The notes below the pieces were generated by a model. The model saw nothing but the letters and a program-made list of their open reading frames with translations. It was not told the DNA's origin and made no database searches. Positions 55,381 through 64,000 of a stretch of 64,000 nt of DNA are shown in pieces (the stretch's first letter is position 1; every line of letters starts with the position of its first letter). This DNA is from Clostridium sulfidigenes. Lineage in GTDB: Bacteria > Bacillota > Clostridia > Clostridiales > Clostridiaceae. The position numbers and the translations under genes are program-made. The stretch spans positions 91,060 to 155,059 of the forward strand of contig NZ_JPMD01000028.1 of assembly GCF_000732635.1 (NCBI RefSeq), in the 5' to 3' direction.

Positions 55381-56292
55381 TTAAGGATTTTGACTATCCA
55401 TGATTCTCTTTTCAATTGTTTCTACCGCAGTACAATTTGATGTGGCATTATATCTAAAATTAGCTGCTGCAGCTTCGATTATAACTGCTATGTTACGCCC
55501 TGGCTTTAAAGGTAATACTATTTTCTCTACCTCAACCCCTAGTATCTCCATATACTCTTTATCTACTCCAAGTCTTTCATATTTATCATTTACGTCCCAG
55601 TTAACTAAAGAAATAACTAAGTTGATATTTTTTTGAGAAACTATACAGCTACTACCATAAATTGCTGATAAATCAATAATCCCCATACCTCTAACTTCAA
55701 GCATTCCTGTAGTTATATAAGGACAAGAACCATATAACTTTCCATCTATTTCTTTAATATCTACTGCATCATCAGCTCCAAGCCTATGACCTCTTTTAAT
55801 AAGCTCCAATGCTGCTTCACTTTTTCCTATTCCACTTTCTCCTATAATCAATATGCCAATTCCATACACATCTACTAAAACACCATGGAGCCTAGTTTCT
55901 GGAGCTAACTCTGAGTCTAAAAAATTACTAACCCTATTAATGAATTTTGTAGTCTTATCAATACTTCTGAGAACAGTAACATTTTTATTTCTTGCTTCTT
56001 CTAAAAATTCATCATGTACTTTTAATCCACTTGTAATTATTACTCCAGGTATTGGGAAAGAAAAGTATTTTTTTATTCTACGTATCCTTACTTCTGGATC
56101 AAGACACTTTAGATAACTCCACTCAGTTTTACCTACAACTTGAATTCTCTTATTATCGAAATAATCATAGAAACCAGCAAATTGTAATCCAGGCCTATTT
56201 ATCTCACTTACCACAATATTAGATTCTAAATCTCCTTCTACTAAAACCTCTAAATTATAGTTGTTAACTAAATCTAAAACTTGTACTCCCAT
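55381..56292 (-). CDS. hprK: HPr kinase/phosphorylase
   Basis: A 303-aa bifunctional enzyme that phosphorylates HPr at Ser46 and removes it again, controlling carbon catabolite repression. N-terminal HPrK domain (about 1-130), P-loop GESGIGKSEAA near residue 152, RGHRLGADDAV near 168, and the C-terminal signature EKIVLPLKPGRNIAVIIE near 255-275. ATG after GGGGAGGC. Confidence 0.95.
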   Translation of the reverse strand: MGVQVLDLVNNYNLEVLVEGDLESNIVVSEINRPGLQFAGFYDYFDNKRIQVVGKTEWSYLKCLDPEVRIRRIKKYFSFPIPGVIITSGLKVHDEFLEEARNKNVTVLRSIDKTTKFINRVSNFLDSELAPETRLHGVLVDVYGIGILIIGESGIGKSEAALELIKRGHRLGADDAVDIKEIDGKLYGSCPYITTGMLEVRGMGIIDLSAIYGSSCIVSQKNINLVISLVNWDVNDKYERLGVDKEYMEILGVEVEKIVLPLKPGRNIAVIIEAAAANFRYNATSNCTAVETIEKRIMDSQNP

Positions 56293-56354
56293 CTTACGCC
56301 TCCCCTACCTCATATCTTGCATTTATAATTATTGTTTACTTAAATTCTATTTTA

Positions 56355-56570
56355 CTAATTATTATGTTTTGGGTCTACAGGTTTATATCCACTAATCTGA
56401 GCCTTAAAATTTCTTTTAACATTATCTATATACCTTCTTCTCAAAACTTGCTGTCTATTTTTTTCAGCTTCTGTTAAACCAGATTCTTGGCTCTTTTTAT
56501 ATAAAAAGTTTATTTCCTCAATAACTTCTTCTATTTTCATATTATCAATATTTATATATTCTTTATTCAT
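56355..56570 (-). CDS. DUF896 (YnzC-type) small helical protein
   Basis: A 71-aa protein with the DUF896 pattern: a helical hairpin, ESGLTEAEKNRQQVLRRRYID, and the short C-terminal PVDPKHNN. B. subtilis YnzC has this fold and is linked to the SOS response. ATG after TAGGAGG. Downstream of hprK on the same strand by 62 nt upstream position; cotranscription is possible. Confidence 0.88.
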   Translation of the reverse strand: MNKEYINIDNMKIEEVIEEINFLYKKSQESGLTEAEKNRQQVLRRRYIDNVKRNFKAQISGYKPVDPKHNN

Positions 56571-56901
56571 TTTTCCTCCTAATAGTCTATTATACGATTA
56601 TATAGTAACTTCCCCCAAATAATTACTATGATGTGAATTATAGTATTGTTTATAGGTATTTTTTTAATTATTTTAAATTTCTGTTTGTTGCATGTCGCAA
56701 AGTGTATTATTATATTTACTTCGATATCCGAGAAATGGCTTTAAGTCATCTTCATATATTTACTTATAAGTTTTTTATGATATATTTATCGCTTTTATGG
56801 TGATTTTTGTAAAACTTAATATGAATTTGACTATTAATAATCATTAACATTATGCTATATCTCTGTTAAAATAAAAATATAAAGTTTAAGGATGTGATGG
56901 T
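56571..56901. promoter_or_regulatory. Promoter region of the Spo0E-like gene
   Basis: In this 331-bp gap a sigma-A-like TTGACT (56827-56832), 18-nt spacer and TATGCT (56851-56856) precede the Spo0E-like gene at 56902. ATGTCGCAA near 56692 is only weakly like a Spo0A box. Nothing else is recognised. Confidence 0.45.
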
Positions 56902-57096
56902 ATGTTATTAAAATTTAAATTCCTAAATCAAAAAATTAAATCTTTTAAACTACTACTACATGTACTGCTTAGATTTAAGAGACCTACAGATAATATTGTT
57001 GTAATATGCTCTCAACATTTAGATGAATATATCGTAGAATATCAAAAGATGAGTAATAATTCTAATAATGATAAAAAACATAAGAAATTAGCCTAA
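56902..57096 (+). CDS. Spo0E-like small aspartyl-phosphate phosphatase
   Basis: A 64-aa protein whose C-terminal half has the Spo0E signature: CSQHLDEYIVEYQK (about residues 36-49; SQxLD with the following hydrophobic/basic helix). Family members remove phosphate from Spo0A~P and delay sporulation. The N-terminal Lys/Leu-rich helix is unusual. ATG after AAGGATG. Its 3' end overlaps a convergent flavodoxin-like gene by 3 to 4 nt. Confidence 0.65.
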   Translation: MLLKFKFLNQKIKSFKLLLHVLLRFKRPTDNIVVICSQHLDEYIVEYQKMSNNSNNDKKHKKLA

Positions 57097-57659
57097 TGCA
57101 CTTCCACATTTATCATGTTTTGACATCTTAAAATATCATCATAATGTTTATTAATATAATTATAATTTATGTCTGTATTGTCTATATATAGTTTAAATGA
57201 AATATCACAGTTAAGGGTATTAAAAAAATATTTACCTATAGTTTCCATAGGGTTAAACATATTATTCCATGAACTGCCCCCATTAAATATAAATATACCC
57301 TGTTTTCGTTCTTTTGTATTTTGTTTAAAAATAAACTTTTTACTCCAGAGCACTTGACACCTATCTATCAATGATTTTAATGGTGATGGAAACATACCAA
57401 AATACATAGGAGATGCTAAAATGATTATATCACATTCTTGTATATGTTTATAAATATCAGTCATAGAATCTTTAATTGAGCACTCCCCTAATACTTTACT
57501 ACAATATTTACAATCAATACATGGATTAATATTCATATCATAACAATTAATATGCTTTATTTCCACGTTGGGATTAATACCTTCCAAAATTGAATCTACT
57601 ATTTTATTTGTGTGACCTTCTTTATTGGGAGAACCATTTATTATAATTATTTTTTTCAT
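57093..57659 (-). CDS. Flavodoxin-fold NAD(P)H-dependent oxidoreductase
   Basis: A 188-aa flavodoxin-like protein of the multimeric iron-sulfur-flavoprotein/NADPH-FMN-reductase type. The FMN phosphate loop is IINGSPNKEGHTNKIV at residues 5-20. CIDCKYC near 47-53 resembles a cluster-binding motif, followed by DIIILASPMYFGMFPSPLKSLIDR near 80-100. Electron acceptor unknown. Starts 6 nt after an acidic-protein gene's stop codon. Confidence 0.82.
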   Translation of the reverse strand: MKKIIIINGSPNKEGHTNKIVDSILEGINPNVEIKHINCYDMNINPCIDCKYCSKVLGECSIKDSMTDIYKHIQECDIIILASPMYFGMFPSPLKSLIDRCQVLWSKKFIFKQNTKERKQGIFIFNGGSSWNNMFNPMETIGKYFFNTLNCDISFKLYIDNTDINYNYINKHYDDILRCQNMINVEVH

Positions 57660-57665
57660 AATTAA

Positions 57666-58058
57666 TTATAACTCCATAATTAATTCATCAATATCTACAG
57701 GTAAAACTTCTCTATAAAATGCAACTAAAAAATTCATTGAGCCATAATCCTCTTCTGAAAGCTCATAAGACAACATTTCATAATCTAAATCATACTCCTC
57801 TGAAATTTCATCTACTATGTCATTAATATTATCTATTGCAGTATCATTTAAATAAGGTAGAAAATACTCTTCATACCATTGTTCTCCTTCTCTTTTTTCT
57901 TCACAATCTTCATTGGCAAATTCTCTAGCTCCTTCAATTTCTAACTCGTCAAATTCGTAAGAAAATTTAATTATGAAGCAGTGATCATGCTTTTTTATTT
58001 CTGTAATATTTTCTAAAGCATTATCCTCTAAAATCTCTATAATCTCTTGTTTATTCAT
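57666..58058 (-). CDS. Acidic protein of unknown function, 130 aa
   Basis: The protein is strongly acidic (EFDELEIEGAREFANEDCEE, NDIVDEISEEYDLDYEM), soluble and without signal peptide. I do not recognise a family. Possibly cotranscribed with the flavodoxin-like gene downstream. ATG after AAAGGAG. Confidence 0.65.
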   Translation of the reverse strand: MNKQEIIEILEDNALENITEIKKHDHCFIIKFSYEFDELEIEGAREFANEDCEEKREGEQWYEEYFLPYLNDTAIDNINDIVDEISEEYDLDYEMLSYELSEEDYGSMNFLVAFYREVLPVDIDELIMEL

Positions 58059-58298
58059 AGTATAGTACTCCTTTATTTTTATTTATTATATTTCTACTAC
58101 ATTTACTTAATTTCTGCATTTCTAAGTCTCTATATGCAAGATTTCTTTAATTCACTAAATTTATAAATTAATATTTGTTTATGTATTTCTTTATATTATA
58201 TACTTTCACTTATTACATAATAAAGCTTAAATTTTACCTTTATTATATAATAATCTAAATTTTAGTATAAATCTATATTAAAGTTTTTAAATAGCCTA

Positions 58299-58385
58299 TT
58301 TAAAGTTATTTATAATAACTTTAAATTCACAAAATAAATAAGAACTGTTAAAAGGTTATATTTATAAATAACCTTTTAACAGTTC
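58299..58385. terminator. Two hairpins in the gap before peptide deformylase
   Basis: TTTAAAGTTATT/AATAACTTTAAA (58299-58325) and an 18-bp stem (58342-58359 with 58368-58385). The second is the likely terminator of the leftward def gene. The rest of the 58059-58416 gap is AT-rich and shows nothing else. Confidence 0.6.
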
Positions 58386-58416
58386 CATCTATTTTCACAT
58401 TACCAATAAATAACTT

Positions 58417-58896
58417 TTATTCTTTACCTTCCACTAATTCATACATTTCATCAGCTTTTTCCATATAAAGAATTCCTTCTAAATGATCCATCTCATGACA
58501 AAAAACTCTTGCCATAAAATCTTCTACTTCATACTTTATAAGTTTACCATTTTCATTTAATGCTTCAACTATCATTTTTGTAGGTCTTTCAACCAATCCT
58601 TCATATCCCACATAGCTAAGACATCCCTCATAATCCCTAGCTGTTTCTTTAGATACTTTAATAGCTTTAGGATTAATCAGTATTAAAGGCGAAGAATTAT
58701 CAGGCGTTAAGTCAATTAATATAACTCTTTTATTTACAGCAATTTGTGGAGCTGCAAGTCCAATACCTTCAACCGTTGATAATGTATCCTTTAAATCTTG
58801 AATTAAATCTCTTATTTCTTCATTTATCTCAACTACAGTATCACTAACCCTTTTTAAATGTTCATCTCCATATTGAACTATCTTCTTTACTGCCAT
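58417..58896 (-). CDS. def: Peptide deformylase
   Basis: A 159-aa metal hydrolase that removes the formyl group from nascent proteins. The three motifs are present: GIGLAAPQI near residue 43, EGCLS near 93 and HEMDHLEG near 134. ATG after AGGGGTAAC. Normal length; no partner gene such as fmt next to it. Confidence 0.95.
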   Translation of the reverse strand: MAVKKIVQYGDEHLKRVSDTVVEINEEIRDLIQDLKDTLSTVEGIGLAAPQIAVNKRVILIDLTPDNSSPLILINPKAIKVSKETARDYEGCLSYVGYEGLVERPTKMIVEALNENGKLIKYEVEDFMARVFCHEMDHLEGILYMEKADEMYELVEGKE

Positions 58897-58988
58897 CTTA
58901 AGTTACCCCTTTCATATTCTTTCATAAGTATATTAAAACATATTTTTATATATTTTTCATCCTATGTTTTTAGTATCTTACTAAAATA

Positions 58989-59330
58989 CTAAGAAAAATA
59001 ACCTACATAATAGCATATTAAAATTATCAAAGAAATACATCCCCTTAGTATATGATGTTTTAAATTCAGCTTATTAAATAATTTATATCCATGAATTACT
59101 GCAGCTACATGTATTGATATCAATCCTAACAAAAGTATGTATAACATATTACTTCCACTTTTAAACTGTGTAATAGAAGCAAGTAAAATAGCTATACTTC
59201 CTGTAATCATCAATAAGTTAGGGAAAATACTTTCTCTACTTTCTTTGATGGCCATAGCACAAGCAAACATAGATAATCCACCATAGATTATTATTAAAAT
59301 TAAGGATATAAGTTTAAAAGTCATAGCCAT
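58989..59330 (-). CDS. Small membrane protein of unknown function, 113 aa
   Basis: Four predicted membrane segments (about 5-28, 36-55, 62-83, 94-112). No family recognised. ATG after GGAGGAGT. It lies between def and the S9 peptidase on the same strand. Confidence 0.65.
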   Translation of the reverse strand: MAMTFKLISLILIIIYGGLSMFACAMAIKESRESIFPNLLMITGSIAILLASITQFKSGSNMLYILLLGLISIHVAAVIHGYKLFNKLNLKHHILRGCISLIILICYYVGYFS

Positions 59331-59374
59331 ATTACTCCTCCTATTCTGAATTTTTTCATTTATAATTCATACAA

Positions 59375-61378
59375 TTATTTTAGATGTTCTTCAAACCAAT
59401 TTGTTATTTCTGTAATTCTTCTTATTCTATGCTTTGGTTTTCCACTTCTGCTAAGCTCATGGTTTTCTCCTCTAAACATGCAAAGTCTAGCTTCAACTCC
59501 ATGATATTTCAAAGCTGTGAACATCTGTATACCTTCAGCTAACCAACATCTATAGTCTTCTTCTGAATGTATAAATAAAGTTGGTGTCTTAACTTTATCT
59601 GCATATTTAAGCGGTGAATGATACCATAATTTATCCTCATCGCTCCATGGAGTTCCACCATTTTGATCATCTACAAAATAGAACCCTATATCTGTAGTGC
59701 AAAACTTAGAAATCCAGTTAGATATACTTCTTTGAGATGCTGCAGCTTTAAATCTATCAGTATGACCAATTATCCAGTTAGTCATAAATCCTCCATAAGA
59801 TCCACCAGTTACCCCTACATTGTTTACATCAATATTTTTATACCTCTCTAAAACTATATCTGTAAAAGTCATTATATCATGGTAATCAATAGTTCCATAT
59901 TTCCCTCTAATGTCTGCATAAGCTCTCCCATGACCATCACTCCCCCTTGGGTTACAAAAGAATACAAAGTACCCCATATTAGCCCAAAGTTGCATCTCAT
60001 GATAAAAAACTTCACCATATACAGTTTTAGGTCCACCATGAATATCTAAAATAGCAGGATATTTTTTATTTTCTTCAAAGTCTACAGGTTTTAATACCCA
60101 TCCTTCTATTACAACACCTGGTTCTGTTTCAACCTCAACTCTTTCTGGTTTCGAGATTTTTAATTCATCATGAATCCACTGATTAAATTTTGAAATTTCA
60201 CACTCACTACCATCTTTTAAAGAATATATTTCTTGTAATTTTTGATTTCTAAGGCCTATAAATAATATATTACCATTCTTAACATCAAAACAATCTATAG
60301 ACCCTTTATTAAAACTTATTTTTTCTATATTTCCATCTATATTGATTCTATTTATATAAGAACTATCTATTTCTGTAGTTATAAAATATAAGTATTTACT
60401 ATCTCTTACAATAGATTTTCCTCCTCCATATCTACAATCTGAACCTACAGAGTTCCATGTACTTTTATCAAAATCTGGAGTTAATAAGGTTTTAATCTTA
60501 GTATTTATATCTATTAGGTAGAATCTACCATCCTCATTAATTCCATATTCTTGCATATCACTTCCAAGTACTATTAATTTCTCTTCATCCATGAAATTTA
60601 CATAGCTATAAGAAAATTTTTCTTCTCCGTTAATTAAAGAAAGCTCATCTAATTTAATATTATAAATATATAGCTCATCATTAATTGCTGCCTTATCTTT
60701 ATAGGAGCTTGCAGCAAATACTACCTTACTTTTATCTTCACTTAATTCTAATGACATAACCGAAGTATACTCATCAGTTATTAAGTTTATCTCCTCTGTA
60801 CTTACTACGTATTTATATAATCCACTTCTCTTTTTATTAGTGAATCCACCACCATTGCTCCAAAATGGAATCTCATCTAAAACTTCATAGTCCTTCTCTT
60901 CTTTTCTAGACTTTAATTCCTCAACTTTTTCAGCGTCAGAAAGTCCAATTAAACTTTTTCTCCCAACTTTATGAATCCCTGTAAAAAGGAATGTATCTTC
61001 ATCCACCTCAACTATAGTTTCAACCAACATAGGGATTTTAAAAGCCTTAACAGCTTCTCCACCACGGATACTTAACTTGTAGAATTGAGTAAATTCATCA
61101 CCATCTTCAAGTTTTTTTTTATCCTTACTATCCCTTACTCCTTGAAATAATATAGTCTCATTATCTTGGAGCCATATATAACTTCTTTCTTTATTAAAAG
61201 CAGTCAATTGATGATACTTATTCAAAGTTAAATCATAAAGCCACAAATTAGAATCATATGTGTTATCCTCTAAATTACAATTAGACACTACAAAACAAGC
61301 AGTATCTCCCTTTGGTGAAAAGTTTAGAGATGATAAAAAATTATATTTTGTAAAATCTTCTAGTTGAATGTTTTTCAT
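59375..61378 (-). CDS. S9-family prolyl oligopeptidase-like serine peptidase
   Basis: About 667 aa. An N-terminal seven-bladed beta-propeller (about 1-400) is followed by an alpha/beta-hydrolase domain with the nucleophile in GGSYGGFM near 525, Asp in the SEEDYRC region near 610 and His in GENHELSRSG near 645. It resembles acylaminoacyl-peptidase/YuxL-type enzymes. The ATG at 61376-61378 follows GGAGGGGAG; an earlier ATG lies within the ribosome site. Confidence 0.9.
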   Translation of the reverse strand: MKNIQLEDFTKYNFLSSLNFSPKGDTACFVVSNCNLEDNTYDSNLWLYDLTLNKYHQLTAFNKERSYIWLQDNETILFQGVRDSKDKKKLEDGDEFTQFYKLSIRGGEAVKAFKIPMLVETIVEVDEDTFLFTGIHKVGRKSLIGLSDAEKVEELKSRKEEKDYEVLDEIPFWSNGGGFTNKKRSGLYKYVVSTEEINLITDEYTSVMSLELSEDKSKVVFAASSYKDKAAINDELYIYNIKLDELSLINGEEKFSYSYVNFMDEEKLIVLGSDMQEYGINEDGRFYLIDINTKIKTLLTPDFDKSTWNSVGSDCRYGGGKSIVRDSKYLYFITTEIDSSYINRINIDGNIEKISFNKGSIDCFDVKNGNILFIGLRNQKLQEIYSLKDGSECEISKFNQWIHDELKISKPERVEVETEPGVVIEGWVLKPVDFEENKKYPAILDIHGGPKTVYGEVFYHEMQLWANMGYFVFFCNPRGSDGHGRAYADIRGKYGTIDYHDIMTFTDIVLERYKNIDVNNVGVTGGSYGGFMTNWIIGHTDRFKAAASQRSISNWISKFCTTDIGFYFVDDQNGGTPWSDEDKLWYHSPLKYADKVKTPTLFIHSEEDYRCWLAEGIQMFTALKYHGVEARLCMFRGENHELSRSGKPKHRIRRITEITNWFEEHLK

Positions 61379-61714
61379 GACGCTCCCCTCCAATTACATA
61401 TTAAAATAATTATACCATATTTTAACTTCATTGTAATTATTATAATATGACTTATTGACATACTTCACTATTTTTTTCTTAAGCTAAACCAATTAATCAT
61501 TGTACAGCTTTACTCCTTGCAGAACAATAAAACAAATATCTTTTTTAAATTTCTCTTACTTGATTTATATAGAATTCCATTATCAAAATTTTATAATACA
61601 TATCACAAAAACATATGTACGTAACCCTATAATTAATATATAATGTATTTAACTACTGAGCAGATATTATAGCTTTAATAATTAGTAGTAAAACAGAAGA
61701 TGACAGGTGAAAAA
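61379..61714. other. Divergent promoter gap
   Basis: This 336-bp AT-rich gap separates the leftward S9 peptidase from the rightward membrane hydrolase. No open frame, riboswitch or repeat was recognised. Confidence 0.45.
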
Positions 61715-62266
61715 ATGACAAAACAAACACATGAATCTGGTGGATTTTTAGTTGGAGTTATAACTATTTACCCAATGATCCTAAAGAACTTAAACAATTA
61801 CTTATTAATTTATCAGTTACTATTGATAATTTTATATTTTCGTGCAGTAAATATTGGAGCACTATTTCCTGATATAGATCTTAAAAGTTCTTATATAAGC
61901 AAAAGATATCCATTAATTTCAAAATCCTTAGGTAAAAAATTTAAACACAGAGGTTTTACCCATAGTTTACTGTGTTTAATAGTATTATATATAGTTTATA
62001 TTTTTTTTATTTACATAAGCAACTGGAATGTGGTAATAGAAATATTATGCTATGGTTTTTGGTTTGGGTATGCATCACATATATTTCTAGATTTATTTAC
62101 TCACCAAGGGGTAGAATTATTATTTCCACTAAAAATTAATATTAATTTCCTTAATCTTAAAACTAATTCAATAGGTGAAAAAATCTTTAATAAAATATTA
62201 AAGATTTTATATTTACTACCATTATCATATTATATTTATAAAATTTATATTTATTTTCTACTATAA
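61715..62266 (+). CDS. YdjM/DUF457-type membrane-bound metal-dependent hydrolase
   Basis: About 183 aa with four to five membrane segments. The His/Asp metal motifs are HESGGFLVG at the N-terminus, GALFPDID near residue 52, KFKHRGFTHSLL near 77 and GYASHIFLDLFTHQGVELLFP near 125. It is of the YdjM/LexA-regulated family; function unknown, possibly lipid or phosphate-ester hydrolysis. ATG after ACAGGTG. Confidence 0.85.
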   Translation: MTKQTHESGGFLVGVITIYPMILKNLNNYLLIYQLLLIILYFRAVNIGALFPDIDLKSSYISKRYPLISKSLGKKFKHRGFTHSLLCLIVLYIVYIFFIYISNWNVVIEILCYGFWFGYASHIFLDLFTHQGVELLFPLKININFLNLKTNSIGEKIFNKILKILYLLPLSYYIYKIYIYFLL

Positions 62267-62275
62267 CCTACTATG

Positions 62276-62338
62276 ATTAAAGCTTGTATTATAATCTACT
62301 ACATTCATAATTGCAGTAGCTATAGTACAAGCTTTAAT
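62276..62338. terminator. Bidirectional terminator between convergent genes
   Basis: ATTAAAGCTTGTA (62276-62288) pairs with TACAAGCTTTAAT (62326-62338), with an inner CTACT/AGTAG stem. Confidence 0.7.
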
Positions 62339-62344
62339 ATAATA

Positions 62345-63268
62345 TTAAATATTTTCTACCATATCTTTTGAACCTTTTTCTGAAGGCTTTAGTTGAGAAA
62401 TTATTATAGCTATAAATATAAGTATACATCCAACTAAGCCTCTAGCACCAATTCTTTCTCCTAAGAACATAGCACCTCCTAATGCACCAAATACAGATTC
62501 CATGCTAAGAAGTATAGCTGCATGTGACGGTTTTGCATTTTTTTGTGCTACTACTTGAAGAGTATAGGCAACTCCTACAGATAAAAGCCCACCATATAAT
62601 ATTGATACCATAGCTCCCGAAATCCCTACCATATTAATATCTTCAAATATAATAGCCATTACTAAACTTAAAATTGAACATGTAGCAAATTGTACACTTG
62701 ATAACTTTAATGGATCTATTTTTTTAGTAAAGTTGTCAATTAATAAAATATGTACAGCCCATCCTACAGATCCTATTAGTACTAATAAATCACCATTTGA
62801 TATAGAAAAATCTTCATTAATGCTTAATAGGTATAATCCAATAATTGCTATAACTATTCCTATCCAAGTACTTTTATTAACCTTTTGCTTTAAAAATAAT
62901 CCTAATATAGGAACTATAACCATATAGAGTCCAGTAATAAAACCAGCCTTTCCAGCAGTTGTACCCATAACTCCCATTTGCTGAAGACTTGTTGCTATAA
63001 ACAAGGCACAACCCGCAATTATCCCGGCTTTAACTGTAAGCTTTAAAGAATCTCTATCATTATTTTGGGTTTCCTCATTTTCTCTCTTTTTCTTATTTAA
63101 AAATAAAATTAACGGTATTAATGAAATACTTCCAAGGGCAAACCTAATACCATTATATGTAAAAGCCCCTACATGTTCTGCACCTACCTTTTGAGCTACA
63201 AATGCTAACCCCCATATTGCAGCTGTAAGTAGAAGTAAAATATTTGCCTTTAGTTGAGTCTTAGTCAT
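62345..63268 (-). CDS. EamA-type (DMT family) transporter
   Basis: A 307-aa protein with ten predicted membrane helices in two EamA repeats. AAIWGLAFVAQKVGAEHVGAFTYNGIRF near the N-terminus and the SMESVFGALGGAMFLGERIGARGLVGCILI near 255-285 are typical. It exports small metabolites or amino acids; substrate unknown. ATG after AAGGGGAT. Confidence 0.9.
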   Translation of the reverse strand: MTKTQLKANILLLLTAAIWGLAFVAQKVGAEHVGAFTYNGIRFALGSISLIPLILFLNKKKRENEETQNNDRDSLKLTVKAGIIAGCALFIATSLQQMGVMGTTAGKAGFITGLYMVIVPILGLFLKQKVNKSTWIGIVIAIIGLYLLSINEDFSISNGDLLVLIGSVGWAVHILLIDNFTKKIDPLKLSSVQFATCSILSLVMAIIFEDINMVGISGAMVSILYGGLLSVGVAYTLQVVAQKNAKPSHAAILLSMESVFGALGGAMFLGERIGARGLVGCILIFIAIIISQLKPSEKGSKDMVENI

Positions 63269-63515
63269 AATAATCCCCTTTCAATTTAAACCTTTTTCAT
63301 TATGAGAAAATTTATTTCTAATAATGAATAATCTATATGTTTTTTAACATATACTTATCATATTCTACAAATTTTTCATTATTCCTCTTTTAAATAAAAT
63401 TTTATTAGTACTACAATTTTATTACTTAAATATGTGTTATTATTATATATTTAAGTGTATAATTACTATAAATAAACTTATGTGTGAATAATAACTATAG
63501 TAAGGAGGCGTTTAA

Positions 63516-63779
63516 ATGAAATTTATAAAGAAGAATGGAAATGTTGTTTCCTTTGAACCATCAAAAATTAAAACTAGTGTTGAAAATGCTGGCTCTGATG
63601 TAGATATTCAACTTAACTCTAAAGAACTAGAACTAATTGTTTCAGATGTAGAGTCAATCTTAATATCTTTATCTAGAGAAATAACTACTGGTTATGAAGT
63701 AAGAAGTATTGTAGTAGAAGCATTAATTAAATATGGATATAAAAGCATAGCTAAGTCATATATGCTAAATATACTTTAA
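63516..63779 (+). CDS. Stand-alone ATP-cone domain protein
   Basis: An 87-aa protein that is nothing but an ATP-cone, the nucleotide-sensing domain of class I and III ribonucleotide reductases and of NrdR (MKFIKKNGNVVSFEPSKIKTSV... SREITTGYEVRSIVVEAL). It lacks the NrdR zinc ribbon and any reductase domain. Free ATP-cones are known in clostridia but their job is unknown. ATG after AAGGAGGCG. An IS3-family end begins 40 nt downstream. Confidence 0.85.
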   Translation: MKFIKKNGNVVSFEPSKIKTSVENAGSDVDIQLNSKELELIVSDVESILISLSREITTGYEVRSIVVEALIKYGYKSIAKSYMLNIL

Positions 63780-63818
63780 TCCTAAATCAGTTATAAAAAG
63801 CACAGTAGTTAATTAAAA

Positions 63819-64000
63819 TGTACCCTAAGTCAAGGACATTTTATAAAAAGACCCTAAGATAAAAGATGATTTCTGTATTGAACAGGAGTCATCTTTTTTA
63901 AGTTCCATTGGCATCTATACTTATTATGATAATCTATGTAATCCTCAATTTCACATAATAGATCTTCAAAGGTTTCACAATTTTTTAGATTTGTTTCATC
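63819..64000 (-). mobile_element. End of an IS3-family insertion sequence
   Basis: The inner part lies beyond the right edge. The terminal repeat begins TGTACCCTAAGTCAAGGACA at 63819, has the TG...CA end typical of IS3 elements, and is followed by the C-terminus of an orfB transposase. The target-site repeat cannot be seen. Confidence 0.8.
63854..64000 (-). CDS. IS3-family transposase OrfB, C-terminal part (runs off right edge)
   Basis: Only the last 48 codons are in the window. The minus strand reads EIEDYIDYHNKYRCQWNLKK, then MTPVQYRNHLL and a TAG at 63854. This is the conserved C-terminus of the IS3 (IS150-type) rve-domain transposase. The first catalytic residues lie outside the window. 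Confidence 0.9.
   Translation of the reverse strand, partial: DETNLKNCETFEDLLCEIEDYIDYHNKYRCQWNLKKMTPVQYRNHLLS

Noticed and set aside
1..64000. CRISPR arrays, prophage or restriction and toxin systems
   Set aside because: No regularly spaced repeats, cas, integrase, capsid, methyltransferase or toxin-antitoxin genes are recognisable in the window.

Overview
The window looks like chromosomal DNA of a Clostridium sensu stricto species. It is very AT-rich, has strong GGAGG-type ribosome binding sites, and carries a complete Rnf ferredoxin:NAD oxidoreductase operon, a trimeric NuoE/NuoF/HydA-type [FeFe]-hydrogenase, a sensory-type hydrogenase and sporulation/germination proteins (Csp-type subtilases, a SpoIIE-like phosphatase, a Spo0E-like protein). 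It is mostly core genome. The only clear mobile element is the end of an IS3-family insertion sequence at the right edge.

Layout. 1-7.2 kb: purine catabolism. The start of ygeW runs off the left edge; then come a xanthine/uracil-type permease, the three subunits of a xanthine-dehydrogenase-type molybdenum hydroxylase and a hydantoinase-type amidohydrolase. A shared 19-bp palindromic motif stands in front of ygeW, the permease and xdhA and is a candidate operator. 7.3-11.8 kb: a folded RNA or repeat element, then the hydrogenase operon hydCBA. 11.9-19.5 kb: a two-gene LysO-type exporter, an unknown protein, a second purine permease, a large glutamine synthetase, a DEDDh exonuclease and an amidohydrolase. 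19.8-23.9 kb: a divergent FtsH-like protease and psuKG for pseudouridine breakdown. 24.2-30.5 kb: rnfCDGEAB, an RseC-like protein and deoC. 30.6-35.9 kb: three tandem NhaC-family antiporter paralogues. 36-44.3 kb: small DUF1292 proteins, rarA, an alanine/glycine:cation symporter, tRNA-Leu(GAG), a lytic transglycosylase, coaE and polA. 44.5-49.7 kb: long palindromes, a DUF554 gene remnant, glutaminase, tRNA-Leu(CAA) and two Csp-type subtilases. 49.7-53 kb: a sensory [FeFe]-hydrogenase and its PP2C-type phosphatase. 53-64 kb: a lipoprotein, M18 aminopeptidase, hprK, several small proteins, peptide deformylase, an S9 peptidase, an EamA transporter, an ATP-cone protein and the IS3 end.

How it fits together. 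Purine uptake and oxidation, pseudouridine and deoxyribose-phosphate breakdown and glutaminase feed carbon and nitrogen to an anaerobe that balances electrons with the hydrogenase and Rnf. The ion gradient made by Rnf can drive or be balanced by the NhaC antiporters and the cation-coupled amino-acid symporter.

The most notable observations are: the shared purine operator; the folded element at 7318-7463, whose 26-nt 3' tail recurs alone at 53739-53764; a Csp protease with its catalytic Ser replaced by Cys; the sensory hydrogenase/phosphatase pair; duplicated CodY-like promoter regions in front of two NhaC copies; and three otherwise normal genes (rnfC, rarA, the hydrogenase-linked phosphatase), each broken by one extra base in a 9-11 nt A/T run. 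The last pattern points to homopolymer sequencing error or to transcriptional slippage.
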